A stretch of 59,173 bases of DNA from Ignavibacteriaceae bacterium (GCA_031292455.1 JARLHC010000165.1:1-59173), one strand, 5' to 3'. Positions 27,690 through 36,599 are shown, numbered from the stretch's first letter. Notes: generated from the letters alone by a model not told the origin. Program-made: numbers and translations.

Positions 27690-29744
27690 ATGACCTCCCT
27701 TTATAATTTATTTTATCCTCATTCCATCTGTATAGTGGGGGCATCTTCTAAACAAAAAAGTATCGGATATGAACTACTTAATTCAATTAAAAGATACGGT
27801 TTCACAGGAGAAGTGTTTCCGGTCAATCCCAAAGTAGATGTTATTCTTGATTATAAATGTTATGAAAATATCAAAGAAATTACAAAAACTATTGATCTGG
27901 GAATTATTGTTGTTCCTAAGGCATTTGCTGAGGATTCAATTGATGATTTAATTTCTAATGGTATAAAATCTATTATCTTAATCACCGCAGGGTTCAGGGA
28001 AACCGGAGTTGAAGGAGAGCTTGCTGAAAAAAGGATTATAGAAAAGATTAAAAAATCAGGGGCACGTCTTGTCGGTCCCAATTGTATGGGAGTTATCAAC
28101 ACTTTCAGCGATATTAAACTTAATGCCACATTTGTAGCAGAAAAACCAGCAACTGGACATACTGCATTTTTATCTCAGAGTGGAGCAATAGGAGCGGCAG
28201 TTCTTAATTCTCTTAGAGAAAGTGGAATAAAGTTTGGACATTTTATAAGTGTTGGGAACAAGGCCGATATTTCTGAAAACGATTTACTCAGGTTCTGGAA
28301 TAATGATGATAGGATTAATACACTTACTTTCTATCTTGAAAGTTTTTCTAATGGGGAATCATTTATAAATAATTTTATTGAAAATAATATTAATAAACCA
28401 GTAATCATATTAAAAGCCGGAAAATCTGCAAGTGGAATTAAAGCTGCAACTTCTCACACCGGAGCGTTGGCTAGCAGCGATAAAGTAGTCAATGCAGTTT
28501 TAGAACAGTTCGGTATCATAAGGGCAAATGATTTAAATGAACTTTTCAACACGGCTAAAGGATTTGAAAATTATCCTATCCCCCGCGGAAACCGGATTGC
28601 GATAGTTACGAATGCAGGTGGTCCTTCGATACTGGCTGTTGATAAATTAGAAGAAGGAAACCTTGTCCTTGCGGAATTGTCACCGGAAACCATAAAAAGA
28701 CTGAAAGAAATAGTGCATCCTGAAGGAAGCTGTACTAACCCGGTGGATCTTCTTCCCGGAGGGAATGCAGAACAATTTAAATCAGTCAACAAATTATTGC
28801 TTGAAGATGATAATGTAGATGGCGTTGTATCCATTTTTGTCGAACCGGTAATGGTCTCACCATTTGAGTTAGTAGAAGGAATAAATTCAATAAAATCAGG
28901 TAAACCGCTTATGCAGGTTGTTATGCCATTGCCAGAATTCTGGGAAAAGTATCGCCAGGAATCAGTATTTAACTATCCGATTTTCCGTAATCCTGAGGAT
29001 CCGGTAGAAGTTTTGTCAAATATGTTATTTTATTCCGATTCCAAAGTAAAAAAAGAAAGACTGCGCCCAGATAAGACTATTCCTAAAAAATATAACTGTG
29101 GCTATTTATCTCAGCAGGAAACAGATGTATTATTAAATGAATATAATATCCCAAACATACCTTCACTTTTGGTCACCCCGGAAGAATTGATTAAGATAAC
29201 GGAACTTTCCTTTCCTGTTTGTCTTAAGGGGATATCCCCAAATGTCATTCATAAATCTGAATTAAATGGTGTTAAATTGAATATCAGCACTTTTGAAGAA
29301 CTTCTCAAATCTGCAAATGAAATAGAAAGGAATTTCAGCTTTAAAGGGTTCACAGTTGAAAAGTTTTTAATACAACCCTTCCTAAAAGTAAAACATGAAC
29401 TTCTTGTCGGTGGTTTCCGTGATCCTTCATTTGGACCAATAGTTATGTTCGGCAGTGGGGGAAAATATGTGGAAATATTAAATGATACTTCCATGAAATC
29501 AGCTTATTTATCCGAAAATGATATCGAGGATTTAATCAGCACGACAAAGGTAGGTCAAATTATCAAGGGGGTCAGAGGTGATAAAGGTGTCAATTTAAAT
29601 ATTATAAAATCATTGGTTAAAAACTCAGCCCGAATGATTCTTAATAATAAAGAAATTCTTGAGTTTGATTTAAATCCCTTAATCGTGACTGATGATAATA
29701 TCATGATCACTGCCGATGCAAGAATAAAGTGGGGTAGAAGCTGA
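27690..29744 (+). CDS. ADP-forming acyl-CoA (acetyl-CoA) synthetase, fused subunits
   Basis: 684 residues: CoA-binding domain (1-~125, GASSKQKSIGYELL), two succinyl-CoA-ligase-like domains (about 140-435) and an ATP-grasp domain (about 470-684). The phospho-carrying histidine is H256 in SHTGALASSD. These enzymes turn acyl-CoA plus ADP and phosphate into acid, CoA and ATP, a key energy step in fermenting organisms, or run backwards for activation. Alpha and beta parts are one chain. First gene of a likely three-gene unit with the DJ-1/PfpI gene 36 bp downstream. The next ATG upstream (27683) is out of frame. Confidence 0.92.
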   Translation: MTSLYNLFYPHSICIVGASSKQKSIGYELLNSIKRYGFTGEVFPVNPKVDVILDYKCYENIKEITKTIDLGIIVVPKAFAEDSIDDLISNGIKSIILITAGFRETGVEGELAEKRIIEKIKKSGARLVGPNCMGVINTFSDIKLNATFVAEKPATGHTAFLSQSGAIGAAVLNSLRESGIKFGHFISVGNKADISENDLLRFWNNDDRINTLTFYLESFSNGESFINNFIENNINKPVIILKAGKSASGIKAATSHTGALASSDKVVNAVLEQFGIIRANDLNELFNTAKGFENYPIPRGNRIAIVTNAGGPSILAVDKLEEGNLVLAELSPETIKRLKEIVHPEGSCTNPVDLLPGGNAEQFKSVNKLLLEDDNVDGVVSIFVEPVMVSPFELVEGINSIKSGKPLMQVVMPLPEFWEKYRQESVFNYPIFRNPEDPVEVLSNMLFYSDSKVKKERLRPDKTIPKKYNCGYLSQQETDVLLNEYNIPNIPSLLVTPEELIKITELSFPVCLKGISPNVIHKSELNGVKLNISTFEELLKSANEIERNFSFKGFTVEKFLIQPFLKVKHELLVGGFRDPSFGPIVMFGSGGKYVEILNDTSMKSAYLSENDIEDLISTTKVGQIIKGVRGDKGVNLNIIKSLVKNSARMILNNKEILEFDLNPLIVTDDNIMITADARIKWGRS

Positions 29745-29780
29745 GATTATTTATATTTATGCAGTAAATTATAAAAATAA

Positions 29781-30305
29781 GTGAATAATAATAGTATTTT
29801 ATATTTTCTACCAGCCTTGTATTTTAATGAGGAAGAGTTCTTTATCACTAAAGGTTTTCTGGAGAAAAATGGTTATAAAAGCTTCATCGCTTCCGATGCC
29901 CGGAATATGTGTGAAGGGACCAATGGGAAAAAATTTCAAGCTGATCTCAGATTAGAGAATATAAGAGCTAATAACTTTGCAGGAGTTATACTTATCGGCG
30001 GGAAAGGTGCAAAAGAATATTGGAATAATACCAAACTGCATAAAATAATTAACGAATTTAATACTAATAAAAAGATTATTGGGGCAATTTGCATCGCACC
30101 TGTTATCCTGGCTAATGCTGGCTTATTATATGGCAAGAGAGCAACTTGTTTCTATGAAGTAAAACAAGATCTTTCGCAGCCTTTTATTAATTATATGGAA
30201 TGGCCCGTCGTTGTAGATAAAAATATAATTACGGCAAATGGTCCTAAGTCTAGCTTTGAATTTGCAGAATCTATATTATATATGTTAAATAAACAGTCAA
30301 GATGA
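29781..30305 (+). CDS. DJ-1/PfpI superfamily protein
   Basis: 174 residues starting at GTG 29781; no in-frame ATG lies before the conserved core. The reactive cysteine is C104 in GAICIAPVILANAG, with the GGKGAKEYW nucleophile-neighbour loop before it. Members act as chaperones, glyoxalases or peptidases; the sequence does not say which. The stop overlaps the ispG start as ATGA, so it is translationally coupled to ispG. Confidence 0.85.
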   Translation: MNNNSILYFLPALYFNEEEFFITKGFLEKNGYKSFIASDARNMCEGTNGKKFQADLRLENIRANNFAGVILIGGKGAKEYWNNTKLHKIINEFNTNKKIIGAICIAPVILANAGLLYGKRATCFYEVKQDLSQPFINYMEWPVVVDKNIITANGPKSSFEFAESILYMLNKQSR

Positions 30306-32299
30306 ATAATTCTTTTGATAAGATAAGAATCTATTGTAACAGTTTAACCAAATATTCAAGATATAAGACCAGAGAAGTTTTCATAGGGGAAATTCCTTTA
30401 GGCGGCAGTAATCCAATCCGTATTCAGTCGATGACTACTACAGATACTATGGACACAACTGCTACGGTTGAACAAACAATACGAATGGTTGATGCCGGAT
30501 GTGATTATGTGAGGATTACTGCACCAAGCATCCTTGAGGCGGAAAACCTCCTTAACATAAAAAATGAACTTGGAAGAAGGGGTTATAAAGTTCCACTTAT
30601 AGCCGACATTCACTACACTCCCAATGCTGCAGAAAAAGCTGCAAGAATTGTCGAAAAAGTACGCATTAATCCTGGTAATTATGCTGATAAAAAGAAATTT
30701 CAGAACATTGATTACACCGATGCGGAATATGATTTGGAGTTGGAAAGAATACGTCAAAAATTTACTCCGCTGGTCAAGATTTGTAAAGAATATGGAACAG
30801 CTATGCGGATCGGCACTAATCATGGTTCTCTCTCTGATAGAATTATGAGCCGTTATGGAGATTCACCGCTTGGTATGGTTGAATCCGCATTGGAGTTTTT
30901 AAGAATATGTGAAGATGAAAGTTACCATAATATTGTCCTTTCAATGAAATCCAGTAACCCCAAAGTAATGATACAGGCCTACCGCCTGCTTATTCAGAAA
31001 ATGGAAGATGAGAATATGTATTACCCTCTTCATCTGGGAGTTACAGAAGCTGGCGGCGGCGAAGACGGACGGATAAAATCTGCTGTAGGAATCGGAACTT
31101 TATTGGAAGACGGTATTGGAGATACTGTCCGGGTATCACTAACCGAAGATCCTGAATTTGAAGCACCGGTTGCAATTTCACTTGTCAGTAGATATAAAAT
31201 CCCGGAGACTCCTCGGGATATAAAACCCTTGGAAATCCTTCCTTATAATCCATATGATTATACTAAGAGAAGATCTAATGAAATATCGGGCATTGGCGGC
31301 GCTAATGTGCCAAAAGTTGCAGCTGATTTTAGCAGCAGAAAATCTTTATCAGTTGATGACCTTTCTGATATCGGATATTTCTACGACGCAGCATCAGATA
31401 AATGGAAAATGAATGACACTGCTGCTGATTTAATATTCCTCGGGGACATTATTCCCGAATTCGAATTGCCTTCCGGATTATTAACTGTATATAATTATCC
31501 TACCTGGAAGAATAATCGGACTGGATCGTTTCCTTTAATAACCGCAAAGGAATATCGTAACAATTATGAATTTTCTACCGAAATTAAATTCTTTTTGTTA
31601 AGATCAGAAGATCTGGATGAAAATCTCTTGACAAAATTAAAGTTTGAGGAAAATGCGGTTATCATTCTTGAGTCTAGGCATTTTTATTCTATAATGGAGC
31701 AAAGAAGGGCATTTTGTGAATTATTGCAGCAGAATATCACGAATCCTGTAATAATTAAAAGGAATTACACTCAAATAACGCTTGATGAGTTTAGATTAAG
31801 TTCATCGATTGATTTTGGTTCCTTACTTATTGAAGGATTTGGTGATGGGGTTTGGGCAAATTGCTCATTTACAAAAGAAAAAGTGCCAGATAATGTACAT
31901 ATTAAGAGTTTTCTGCAAAAGGAAGTGTCATCGGAAAAAATAATCAATAGAATACTTTTTGGAATTTTACAAGCGGCAAGGACTAGGATCTCTAAAACTG
32001 AATATATTGCATGCCCATCCTGTGGCAGGACATTGTTTGACCTCAAGGAAACGACAGAAATTATTAGAAAAAGAACTGAACACCTTAAAGGATTAAAAAT
32101 TGCTATTATGGGGTGTATTGTAAATGGTCCAGGCGAAATGGCTGATGCAGATTATGGTTATGTTGGTTCAGGAACAGATAAAATTACATTATATAAAGGA
32201 AAAGATGTTGTTAAAAGGAACATTCCTGCCGATAATGCTGTAAATACATTAATTAAAATAATCAGGGAAAATAATGACTGGCAAGAGCCTAATTTATAA
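30302..32299 (+). CDS. ispG: IspG, 4-hydroxy-3-methylbut-2-enyl diphosphate synthase, long form
   Basis: 665 residues, against about 370-400 in E. coli: the long form known from Bacteroidota, Chlorobiota, Chlamydiae and plants, with an extra domain between the TIM barrel (about 10-300) and the Fe-S domain (about 550-665). Iron-sulfur ligands are C571 and C574 (CPSCG), C605 and E612 (GCIVNGPGE). It reduces MEcPP to HMBPP in the MEP isoprenoid pathway using a 4Fe-4S cluster. QSMTTTDTMDT, IADIHYTPNAA and GTNHGSLSDRI are barrel signatures. Last gene of the acyl-CoA synthetase / PfpI / ispG unit; no terminator is obvious after it. Confidence 0.97.
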   Translation: MNNSFDKIRIYCNSLTKYSRYKTREVFIGEIPLGGSNPIRIQSMTTTDTMDTTATVEQTIRMVDAGCDYVRITAPSILEAENLLNIKNELGRRGYKVPLIADIHYTPNAAEKAARIVEKVRINPGNYADKKKFQNIDYTDAEYDLELERIRQKFTPLVKICKEYGTAMRIGTNHGSLSDRIMSRYGDSPLGMVESALEFLRICEDESYHNIVLSMKSSNPKVMIQAYRLLIQKMEDENMYYPLHLGVTEAGGGEDGRIKSAVGIGTLLEDGIGDTVRVSLTEDPEFEAPVAISLVSRYKIPETPRDIKPLEILPYNPYDYTKRRSNEISGIGGANVPKVAADFSSRKSLSVDDLSDIGYFYDAASDKWKMNDTAADLIFLGDIIPEFELPSGLLTVYNYPTWKNNRTGSFPLITAKEYRNNYEFSTEIKFFLLRSEDLDENLLTKLKFEENAVIILESRHFYSIMEQRRAFCELLQQNITNPVIIKRNYTQITLDEFRLSSSIDFGSLLIEGFGDGVWANCSFTKEKVPDNVHIKSFLQKEVSSEKIINRILFGILQAARTRISKTEYIACPSCGRTLFDLKETTEIIRKRTEHLKGLKIAIMGCIVNGPGEMADADYGYVGSGTDKITLYKGKDVVKRNIPADNAVNTLIKIIRENNDWQEPNL

Positions 32300-32335
32300 T
32301 AAAATAATTAAATTTTATTAATATTTTCTTTAAAA

Positions 32336-32367
32336 TTTGAAATTTTATACCCTTTAGACTATATTTG
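32336..32367 (+). promoter_or_regulatory. Strong Bacteroidota-type promoter of a small transcript
   Basis: TTTG at 32336-32339, 20 bp, then TATATTTG at 32360-32367: a full match to the consensus TTTG N19-21 TAnnTTTG. Transcription should start at about 32371-32375, just before a 27-codon ORF and about 125 bp before a terminator. Confidence 0.7.
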
Positions 32368-32378
32368 TTAACTTAAAA

Positions 32379-32462
32379 ATGGTAAAGAAGATTAAAAAAT
32401 TAAAATACCTGAAAAAAGATATAAGTTCCGACTACGGAATATCAAAAACTAAAATTTCCTAA
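32379..32462 (+). CDS. Small lysine-rich ORF, 27 codons
   Basis: ATG at 32379, TAA at 32460-32462. The product starts MVKKIKKLKYLKKD and has nine lysines in 27 residues, with a serine/threonine-rich end. It begins a few bases after the predicted transcription start, so it would be nearly leaderless and has no room for a ribosome site. The stop is 3 bp before the terminator stem. Arguments for: exact fit between promoter and terminator. Against: AT-rich DNA gives Lys-rich ORFs by chance, and the hairpin inside suggests an RNA role. Confidence 0.3.
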   Translation: MVKKIKKLKYLKKDISSDYGISKTKIS

Positions 32463-32465
32463 AGA

Positions 32466-32499
32466 TGCACTTCCAATTAAAAGAAGTGCATTTTTTTTT
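32466..32499 (+). terminator. Rho-independent terminator just before the NIF3 start codon
   Basis: TGCACTTC (32466-32473) pairs perfectly with GAAGTGCA (32483-32490); loop of 9 bases; nine T follow (32491-32499). The NIF3-family ATG is at 32502, so this is either the end of the small transcript or an attenuator for the downstream operon. The region 32504-32511 (GAAGTGTA) can also pair with the same 5' strand, with one G-U pair. Confidence 0.85.
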
Positions 32500-32501
32500 A
32501 T

Positions 32502-33614
32502 ATGAAGTGTATTGAAATAATAAAAAATATTGAAAGTTGGGCGCCCCGGGAAATTGCATGGCAAAAAGACAATTCAGGTTTGCAAATCGGAGATACAGAA
32601 AAGCGAATTTTGAATATACTTGTATGCCTTGAAATTAATGATAATGTTGTTAATGAAGCATTGAAGAAAAAATGTAATTTAATTATATCTCATCATCCTT
32701 TCTTTTTTTCGCCTCTGAAAAAGATCGATATTGCCAAGGACAGGAATTCCAGACTGATACAAAATCTTATAAAACATGATATGGTACTGTATTCCGCCCA
32801 TACTAACCTGGATTATACCAAAGAAGGTGTCAGTTACCAATTAGCCAGAATTCTGGAACTCCGTGATATTAATTTTCTTGCAAATCTAAAATCCAACCAA
32901 TACAAGCTTTCTGTGTTTGTCCCCGAAAACTATTGTGATGCAGTTGCTAATGCAATTTTTAATGCTGGCGGAGGTATAATAGGAGATTATACTAAATGCA
33001 GCTTTAGTACCAGAGGTAATGGTTCATTCCATGGTTCTGAAAATACAAATCCTGCAATAGAGGAAAATGAAATCTTTAATTCCTTTAATGAAATTAAACT
33101 GGAAGTATTGCTTGACCGGTGGAAATTAAATAAAGTTATTTCGGAAATAAAAAAAGTCCACCCATATGAAGAGGTTGCATATGACGTTGTTCCTCTTGAT
33201 AATCCAAATGTAAACTACGGAATAGGTGCAATTGGATATCTGGACAAGGAGTATAATCTTAATGAATTTCTTAGTCATGTTAAGAACAGGCTTCAAATAA
33301 CAAATTTCCGATATACAAATGGGAATAAGAAAAAGATCAGGAAAGTAGCTGTTTGCGGCGGTTCAGGCAGCGAATATTTCAATGATGCGGTTGCCCAAAA
33401 TTGCGACGCCTATATAACAGCAGATATAAAATACCATTCTTTCCAGGAAGCCAAAGGAGAGATTTTACTAATCGATGCTGGGCATTATGAAACAGAAATA
33501 TTTTCACTAAAAGAAATTAAAAAAAGAATAACATTACAGTTAAATAATAATAACGATATCAAAGTTTATTTATATAGTGGTTCAACGAACCCGGTGATTT
33601 TTTATAATAACTAA
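32502..33614 (+). CDS. NIF3/DUF34-family dinuclear metal protein (GTP cyclohydrolase I type 2-like)
   Basis: 370 residues. Metal ligands are visible in ISHHPFFF (about 66-73), AHTNLD (about 98-103) and DAGHYETE near residue 330. The length shows the middle insertion with CutA-like fold (YKLSVFVPENYCDAV..., VHPYEEVAYDV), as in B. subtilis YqfO. The biochemical role of the family is unsettled. It is followed 11 bp later by the zinc-ribbon coiled-coil gene, a pairing common in bacteria. No ribosome site is visible because the terminator U-tract sits there. Confidence 0.92.
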   Translation: MKCIEIIKNIESWAPREIAWQKDNSGLQIGDTEKRILNILVCLEINDNVVNEALKKKCNLIISHHPFFFSPLKKIDIAKDRNSRLIQNLIKHDMVLYSAHTNLDYTKEGVSYQLARILELRDINFLANLKSNQYKLSVFVPENYCDAVANAIFNAGGGIIGDYTKCSFSTRGNGSFHGSENTNPAIEENEIFNSFNEIKLEVLLDRWKLNKVISEIKKVHPYEEVAYDVVPLDNPNVNYGIGAIGYLDKEYNLNEFLSHVKNRLQITNFRYTNGNKKKIRKVAVCGGSGSEYFNDAVAQNCDAYITADIKYHSFQEAKGEILLIDAGHYETEIFSLKEIKKRITLQLNNNNDIKVYLYSGSTNPVIFYNN

Positions 33615-33618
33615 GGAG
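33613..33618 (+). promoter_or_regulatory. Shine-Dalgarno site that fixes a TTG start
   Basis: AAGGAG, 7 bases before TTG 33626 and overlapping the NIF3 stop codon. It supports TTG as the start of the zinc-ribbon gene, since no ATG is available before the conserved core. Confidence 0.7.
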
Positions 33619-33625
33619 AAATAAA

Positions 33626-34348
33626 TTGATTAGTAGAATAAAAACATTATATGAGCTGCAGATTGTAGATGAAAAGTTAGATGAATTAGACGAACTTCGT
33701 GGAGATCTTCCTGTTGCTGTCGAATCTCTCAGAGCAAAGATAAATGAGATTAAAAAAGAAACTGAAGAAAAGGAAGAACAAAGAGAAAATTCCCTTGAGA
33801 AAAGGAAAGAGAACGAAGAGGAAGTTGAGAAGCTCAAAATTAACCAAAAGAAATTCAAAGCACAGCTGTATAATGTAAGAAACAATAAAGAATATGATGC
33901 TCTTACTAAAGAAATCGATCATTCCGAAGAACAGATTAAAAAACTTGAGACCGATAATGATTCTTTAGCAGATGTTAGTAAAAAATTAGCTGATGAAATT
34001 GAAGCAATTACTCCTCAACTTAATGAGTATAGTGAAGATCTTAAAATTAAGGAAACCGATCTAAAAGAGATTATTAAAAATAATGAGAAAGAAGAGGCTA
34101 AATTAAGGGAACAGCGGAAAATTATTGAAGACCAGACTAAAAAGATGGATTACTCTGCTTATATGAGAATCAGGAAGGCCAAGGGAAAAGCAGTAGTTAC
34201 AATTAAAAGATCAGCATGTTCCGGATGCCATAATATTGTCCCTGCCCAGAGACAATTGGAGATAAGACGAAATAACAAACTTTTCTTTTGCGAATATTGC
34301 GGGAGGATACTGGTTTCTCCGGAAGTAGCAGGAATTACAGAAGATTAA
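33626..34348 (+). CDS. Coiled-coil protein with C4 zinc ribbon (CT398/DUF164 type)
   Basis: 240 residues from TTG 33626. About residues 5-175 form a long antiparallel coiled coil, almost all charged (KKETEEKEEQRENSLEKRKEN), then C198-x2-C201 (ACSGCH) and C222-x2-C225 (CEYCG) form a zinc ribbon. This matches the chlamydial CT398 / DUF164 family, cytoplasmic, which has been linked in Chlamydia to sigma-54 and secretion but is otherwise uncharacterised. It lies between the NIF3 gene and RNase P RNA. Confidence 0.88.
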   Translation: MISRIKTLYELQIVDEKLDELDELRGDLPVAVESLRAKINEIKKETEEKEEQRENSLEKRKENEEEVEKLKINQKKFKAQLYNVRNNKEYDALTKEIDHSEEQIKKLETDNDSLADVSKKLADEIEAITPQLNEYSEDLKIKETDLKEIIKNNEKEEAKLREQRKIIEDQTKKMDYSAYMRIRKAKGKAVVTIKRSACSGCHNIVPAQRQLEIRRNNKLFFCEYCGRILVSPEVAGITED

Positions 34349-34427
34349 TTCGTCAAATACTGATTTAACAGAAGCAATTTATTATATTTAATTCAATTAA
34401 ATAAATTGTTTTTAACCAACAATACCG

Positions 34428-34445
34428 GTCTGCGGTTACGCAGAC
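34428..34445 (+). terminator. Perfect hairpin between the zinc-ribbon gene and rnpB
   Basis: GTCTGCG / CGCAGAC (7 bp, loop GTTA), followed by AAAAATTTT rather than an immediate U-run. It may end the upstream transcript or process near the rnpB 5' end, which is 15 bases later. It is not part of the RNase P fold I can draw. Confidence 0.4.
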
Positions 34446-34460
34446 AAAAATTTTAATAAT

Positions 34461-34849
34461 AGTTCATACCGGGCAATTGCTTCGTATTTATATGAAGAGG
34501 AAAGTCCGAACTTCATAGAACAGAGCGCCGGGTAACGCCCGGGGGTTGTATAATCAATTATGCAACTACGGAAAGTGCCACAGAAAATATACCGCCTCAG
34601 TAATGGGGTAAGGGTGAAATGGCAGGGTAAGAGCCTACCGCTGTAATGGTAACATTACGGGTCCAGGTAAACCCCGCTCGAAGCAAGGTTAAATAGGGAA
34701 ACCTTCTCATGGTCAAACATTGAGATAAAGTTGTTCGCTTTAAATGGTTTCCGGGTAGACCGCTGGAGCTTTGGAGTAATCCCTAGCCTAGACAAATAAT
34801 TGCCGTCCTGCTTTGCAGGATTACAGGATTCGGCTTACAGGTATGAACT
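34461..34849 (+). ncRNA. rnpB: RNase P RNA (bacterial type A)
   Basis: Catalytic RNA that trims tRNA 5' ends. The ends are set by a perfect 10-bp P1 helix: AGTTCATACC (34461-34470) with GGTATGAACT (34840-34849). P2 is GGCAATT (34472-34478) with AATTGCC (34798-34804). Core landmarks are GAGGAAAGTCCGAAC near 34496, CGGAAAGTGCCACAGAAA near 34570, GGTAAACCCCGC (the tRNA-CCA-binding L15) near 34666, GCAAGGTTAAATAGGG and CTAGCCTAGACAAA near 34785. After P2, CCTGCTTTGCAGG makes a hairpin at the P19 position that E. coli lacks. About 389 nt. Confidence 0.97.
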
Positions 34850-34868
34850 TTGTTCTATTTATAATTAT

Positions 34869-36599
34869 ATGACGAAAAAACGCTGGAAAATAAGAGAAGT
34901 TTACGATGATTATACTGTTAAATCTTTAGCAGACTCATTAAATGTTTCTGAAATTCTGGCCCGCCTTCTTATTCAGAGGGACATAACCAATTTCTCTCAA
35001 GCAAAATATTTTTTCCGGCCATCTCTAGATTCATTACATGATCCGTTCCTTATGAACGGAATGGAAAGTGCCACCTATCGGGTAATTAAAGCTCTCACAG
35101 AAAATCAATTAATAATGGTGTATGGAGATTATGATGTAGATGGGACATGCTCGACTGCTCTTTTATATCTTTTCCTTAAAGAATTAGGCGCAAAAGTAGA
35201 ATTTTATATCCCCAAAAGATTAACTGATGGATATGGTATTAATAATACCGGTATCGATTATGCAAAAAGCAGGAATACATCACTGATTATTTCTGTCGAT
35301 TGCGGAATTACTGCTGTTGATGAAACCGAATATGCAACAAGCTTGGGGATGGATTTGATTATCTGTGATCATCACCATCCCAAAGAAAAAATCCCTAATG
35401 CCTTTGCTGTACTTGATCCGATAAAACCCGGCTGCAGTTATCCTTTTGCATATTTGTCGGGAGCTGGAGTTGCCTTCAAGTTGGCTCAAGGTGTTAGTGA
35501 ACGAATAGGTAAAAGAGAACTCCCTTTGAAATACCTTGATCTTGTAGCACTTGCTGGCGCTGCAGATATTGTCCCTTTGATTGGTGAAAACAGGGTTTTA
35601 GTAAAAGAGGGCCTGGAACAGATTAACTCTAACCCGCGCCCGGGAATACTGGCACTTATTGAAAGTAGCAATATGCATCCCGGGGAACTTACTTCAGGAC
35701 AAGTTATATTTTCAATTGCTCCACGTATAAATGCTGTCGGACGTATGGGAGATGCAGAACGGGCAGTTGAATTATTAATAACTCATGACAAGAATGAAGC
35801 TTTTAAACTTGCCCAGGTTCTGGAGACAGAGAACTATCAACGGAGAAAAATTGATGAAGACACCTTCTTAATGGCACAGGAGATAGTGGAGAATTCAATA
35901 GATCTTACGTCTGATACTGCTATTATACTTCACCAGGAATCATGGCATGCAGGTGTAATTGGTATTGTTGCTTCGCGATTGGTTGAAAAATATTACCGTC
36001 CTACTATTATTCTTACTACAGCTGGAGGAGTGGCTAAAGGCTCTGCAAGAAGTATTTCAAATTTTAATATATATGATGCTTTAAAGAAATGTGAGGATCT
36101 TTTGATTCATTTTGGCGGACACCAGGCTGCTGCCGGATTAGCAGTTGAAATGGATAAACTGACTGAATTTAAATTCAAATTCAATCAGATTGCAAAAGAA
36201 ACTATTACGGAAGAAGATCTGGCCCCGGAAATTACAATTGATTCTAAGCTAAAATTTTCGGAAATAACTCCTAAGTTTTTAAGAATTATTGACCAGTTCG
36301 CTCCTTTTGGTCCCGGGAATACGAGACCTGTTTTTATTTCTGAGAATGTTGAAATTGAAGGTAAACCTAGAATAGTAGGTTCAAACCACCTGGTGGTTAC
36401 GTTAAAGCAAAACGGTTCCGATAAAGTATTTGAATGTATAGGATTTAATATGGCCGAATATTATGATGAGATGATGAAAATGAATTATAAAGCAGATGTG
36501 GTATACCAAATTGATAAATCTAATAGAAACGGATTATCTTTTCCGCAACTCAGGTTTAAGGATATTAAAATAAAAGAAACTAATCTGGAGCTAATCTAA
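34869..36599 (+). CDS. recJ: RecJ single-strand-specific 5'-3' exonuclease
   Basis: 576 residues. I start it at ATG 34869; the open frame runs back to 34800, but that part lies inside RNase P RNA. DHH-family motifs: GDYDVDG (86-92), SVDCG with D144, and DHHHP (167-171); later HFGGHQAAAG of DHHA1. It degrades single-stranded DNA in recombination and repair. Only about 20 bases separate it from the rnpB 3' end. Its stop shares one base with the yebC start (TAATG). Together with ruvC and ruvA it forms a DNA repair run. Confidence 0.96.
   Translation: MTKKRWKIREVYDDYTVKSLADSLNVSEILARLLIQRDITNFSQAKYFFRPSLDSLHDPFLMNGMESATYRVIKALTENQLIMVYGDYDVDGTCSTALLYLFLKELGAKVEFYIPKRLTDGYGINNTGIDYAKSRNTSLIISVDCGITAVDETEYATSLGMDLIICDHHHPKEKIPNAFAVLDPIKPGCSYPFAYLSGAGVAFKLAQGVSERIGKRELPLKYLDLVALAGAADIVPLIGENRVLVKEGLEQINSNPRPGILALIESSNMHPGELTSGQVIFSIAPRINAVGRMGDAERAVELLITHDKNEAFKLAQVLETENYQRRKIDEDTFLMAQEIVENSIDLTSDTAIILHQESWHAGVIGIVASRLVEKYYRPTIILTTAGGVAKGSARSISNFNIYDALKKCEDLLIHFGGHQAAAGLAVEMDKLTEFKFKFNQIAKETITEEDLAPEITIDSKLKFSEITPKFLRIIDQFAPFGPGNTRPVFISENVEIEGKPRIVGSNHLVVTLKQNGSDKVFECIGFNMAEYYDEMMKMNYKADVVYQIDKSNRNGLSFPQLRFKDIKIKETNLELI

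Larger units (their letters stand above)
32372..32499 (+). ncRNA. Candidate small structured RNA or leader upstream of the NIF3 gene
   Basis: Bounded by a full-consensus promoter and a rho-independent terminator, giving a transcript of about 128 nt. Inside it, TTCCG (32426-32430) and CGGAA (32435-32439) form a hairpin with loop ACTA, extended across a bulge by GATA (32418-32421) and TATC (32440-32443); this is the only GC-containing stretch of an AT-rich region apart from the terminator. It may be a small RNA, the mRNA of a 27-residue peptide, or a leader controlling the NIF3 gene, whose ATG is at 32502. The start is inferred from the promoter. Confidence 0.45.

Noticed and set aside
34800-34868. 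Upstream extension of recJ to 34800
   Set aside because: This part is the 3' end of RNase P RNA, including its P1 strand; ATG 34869 is the sensible start.
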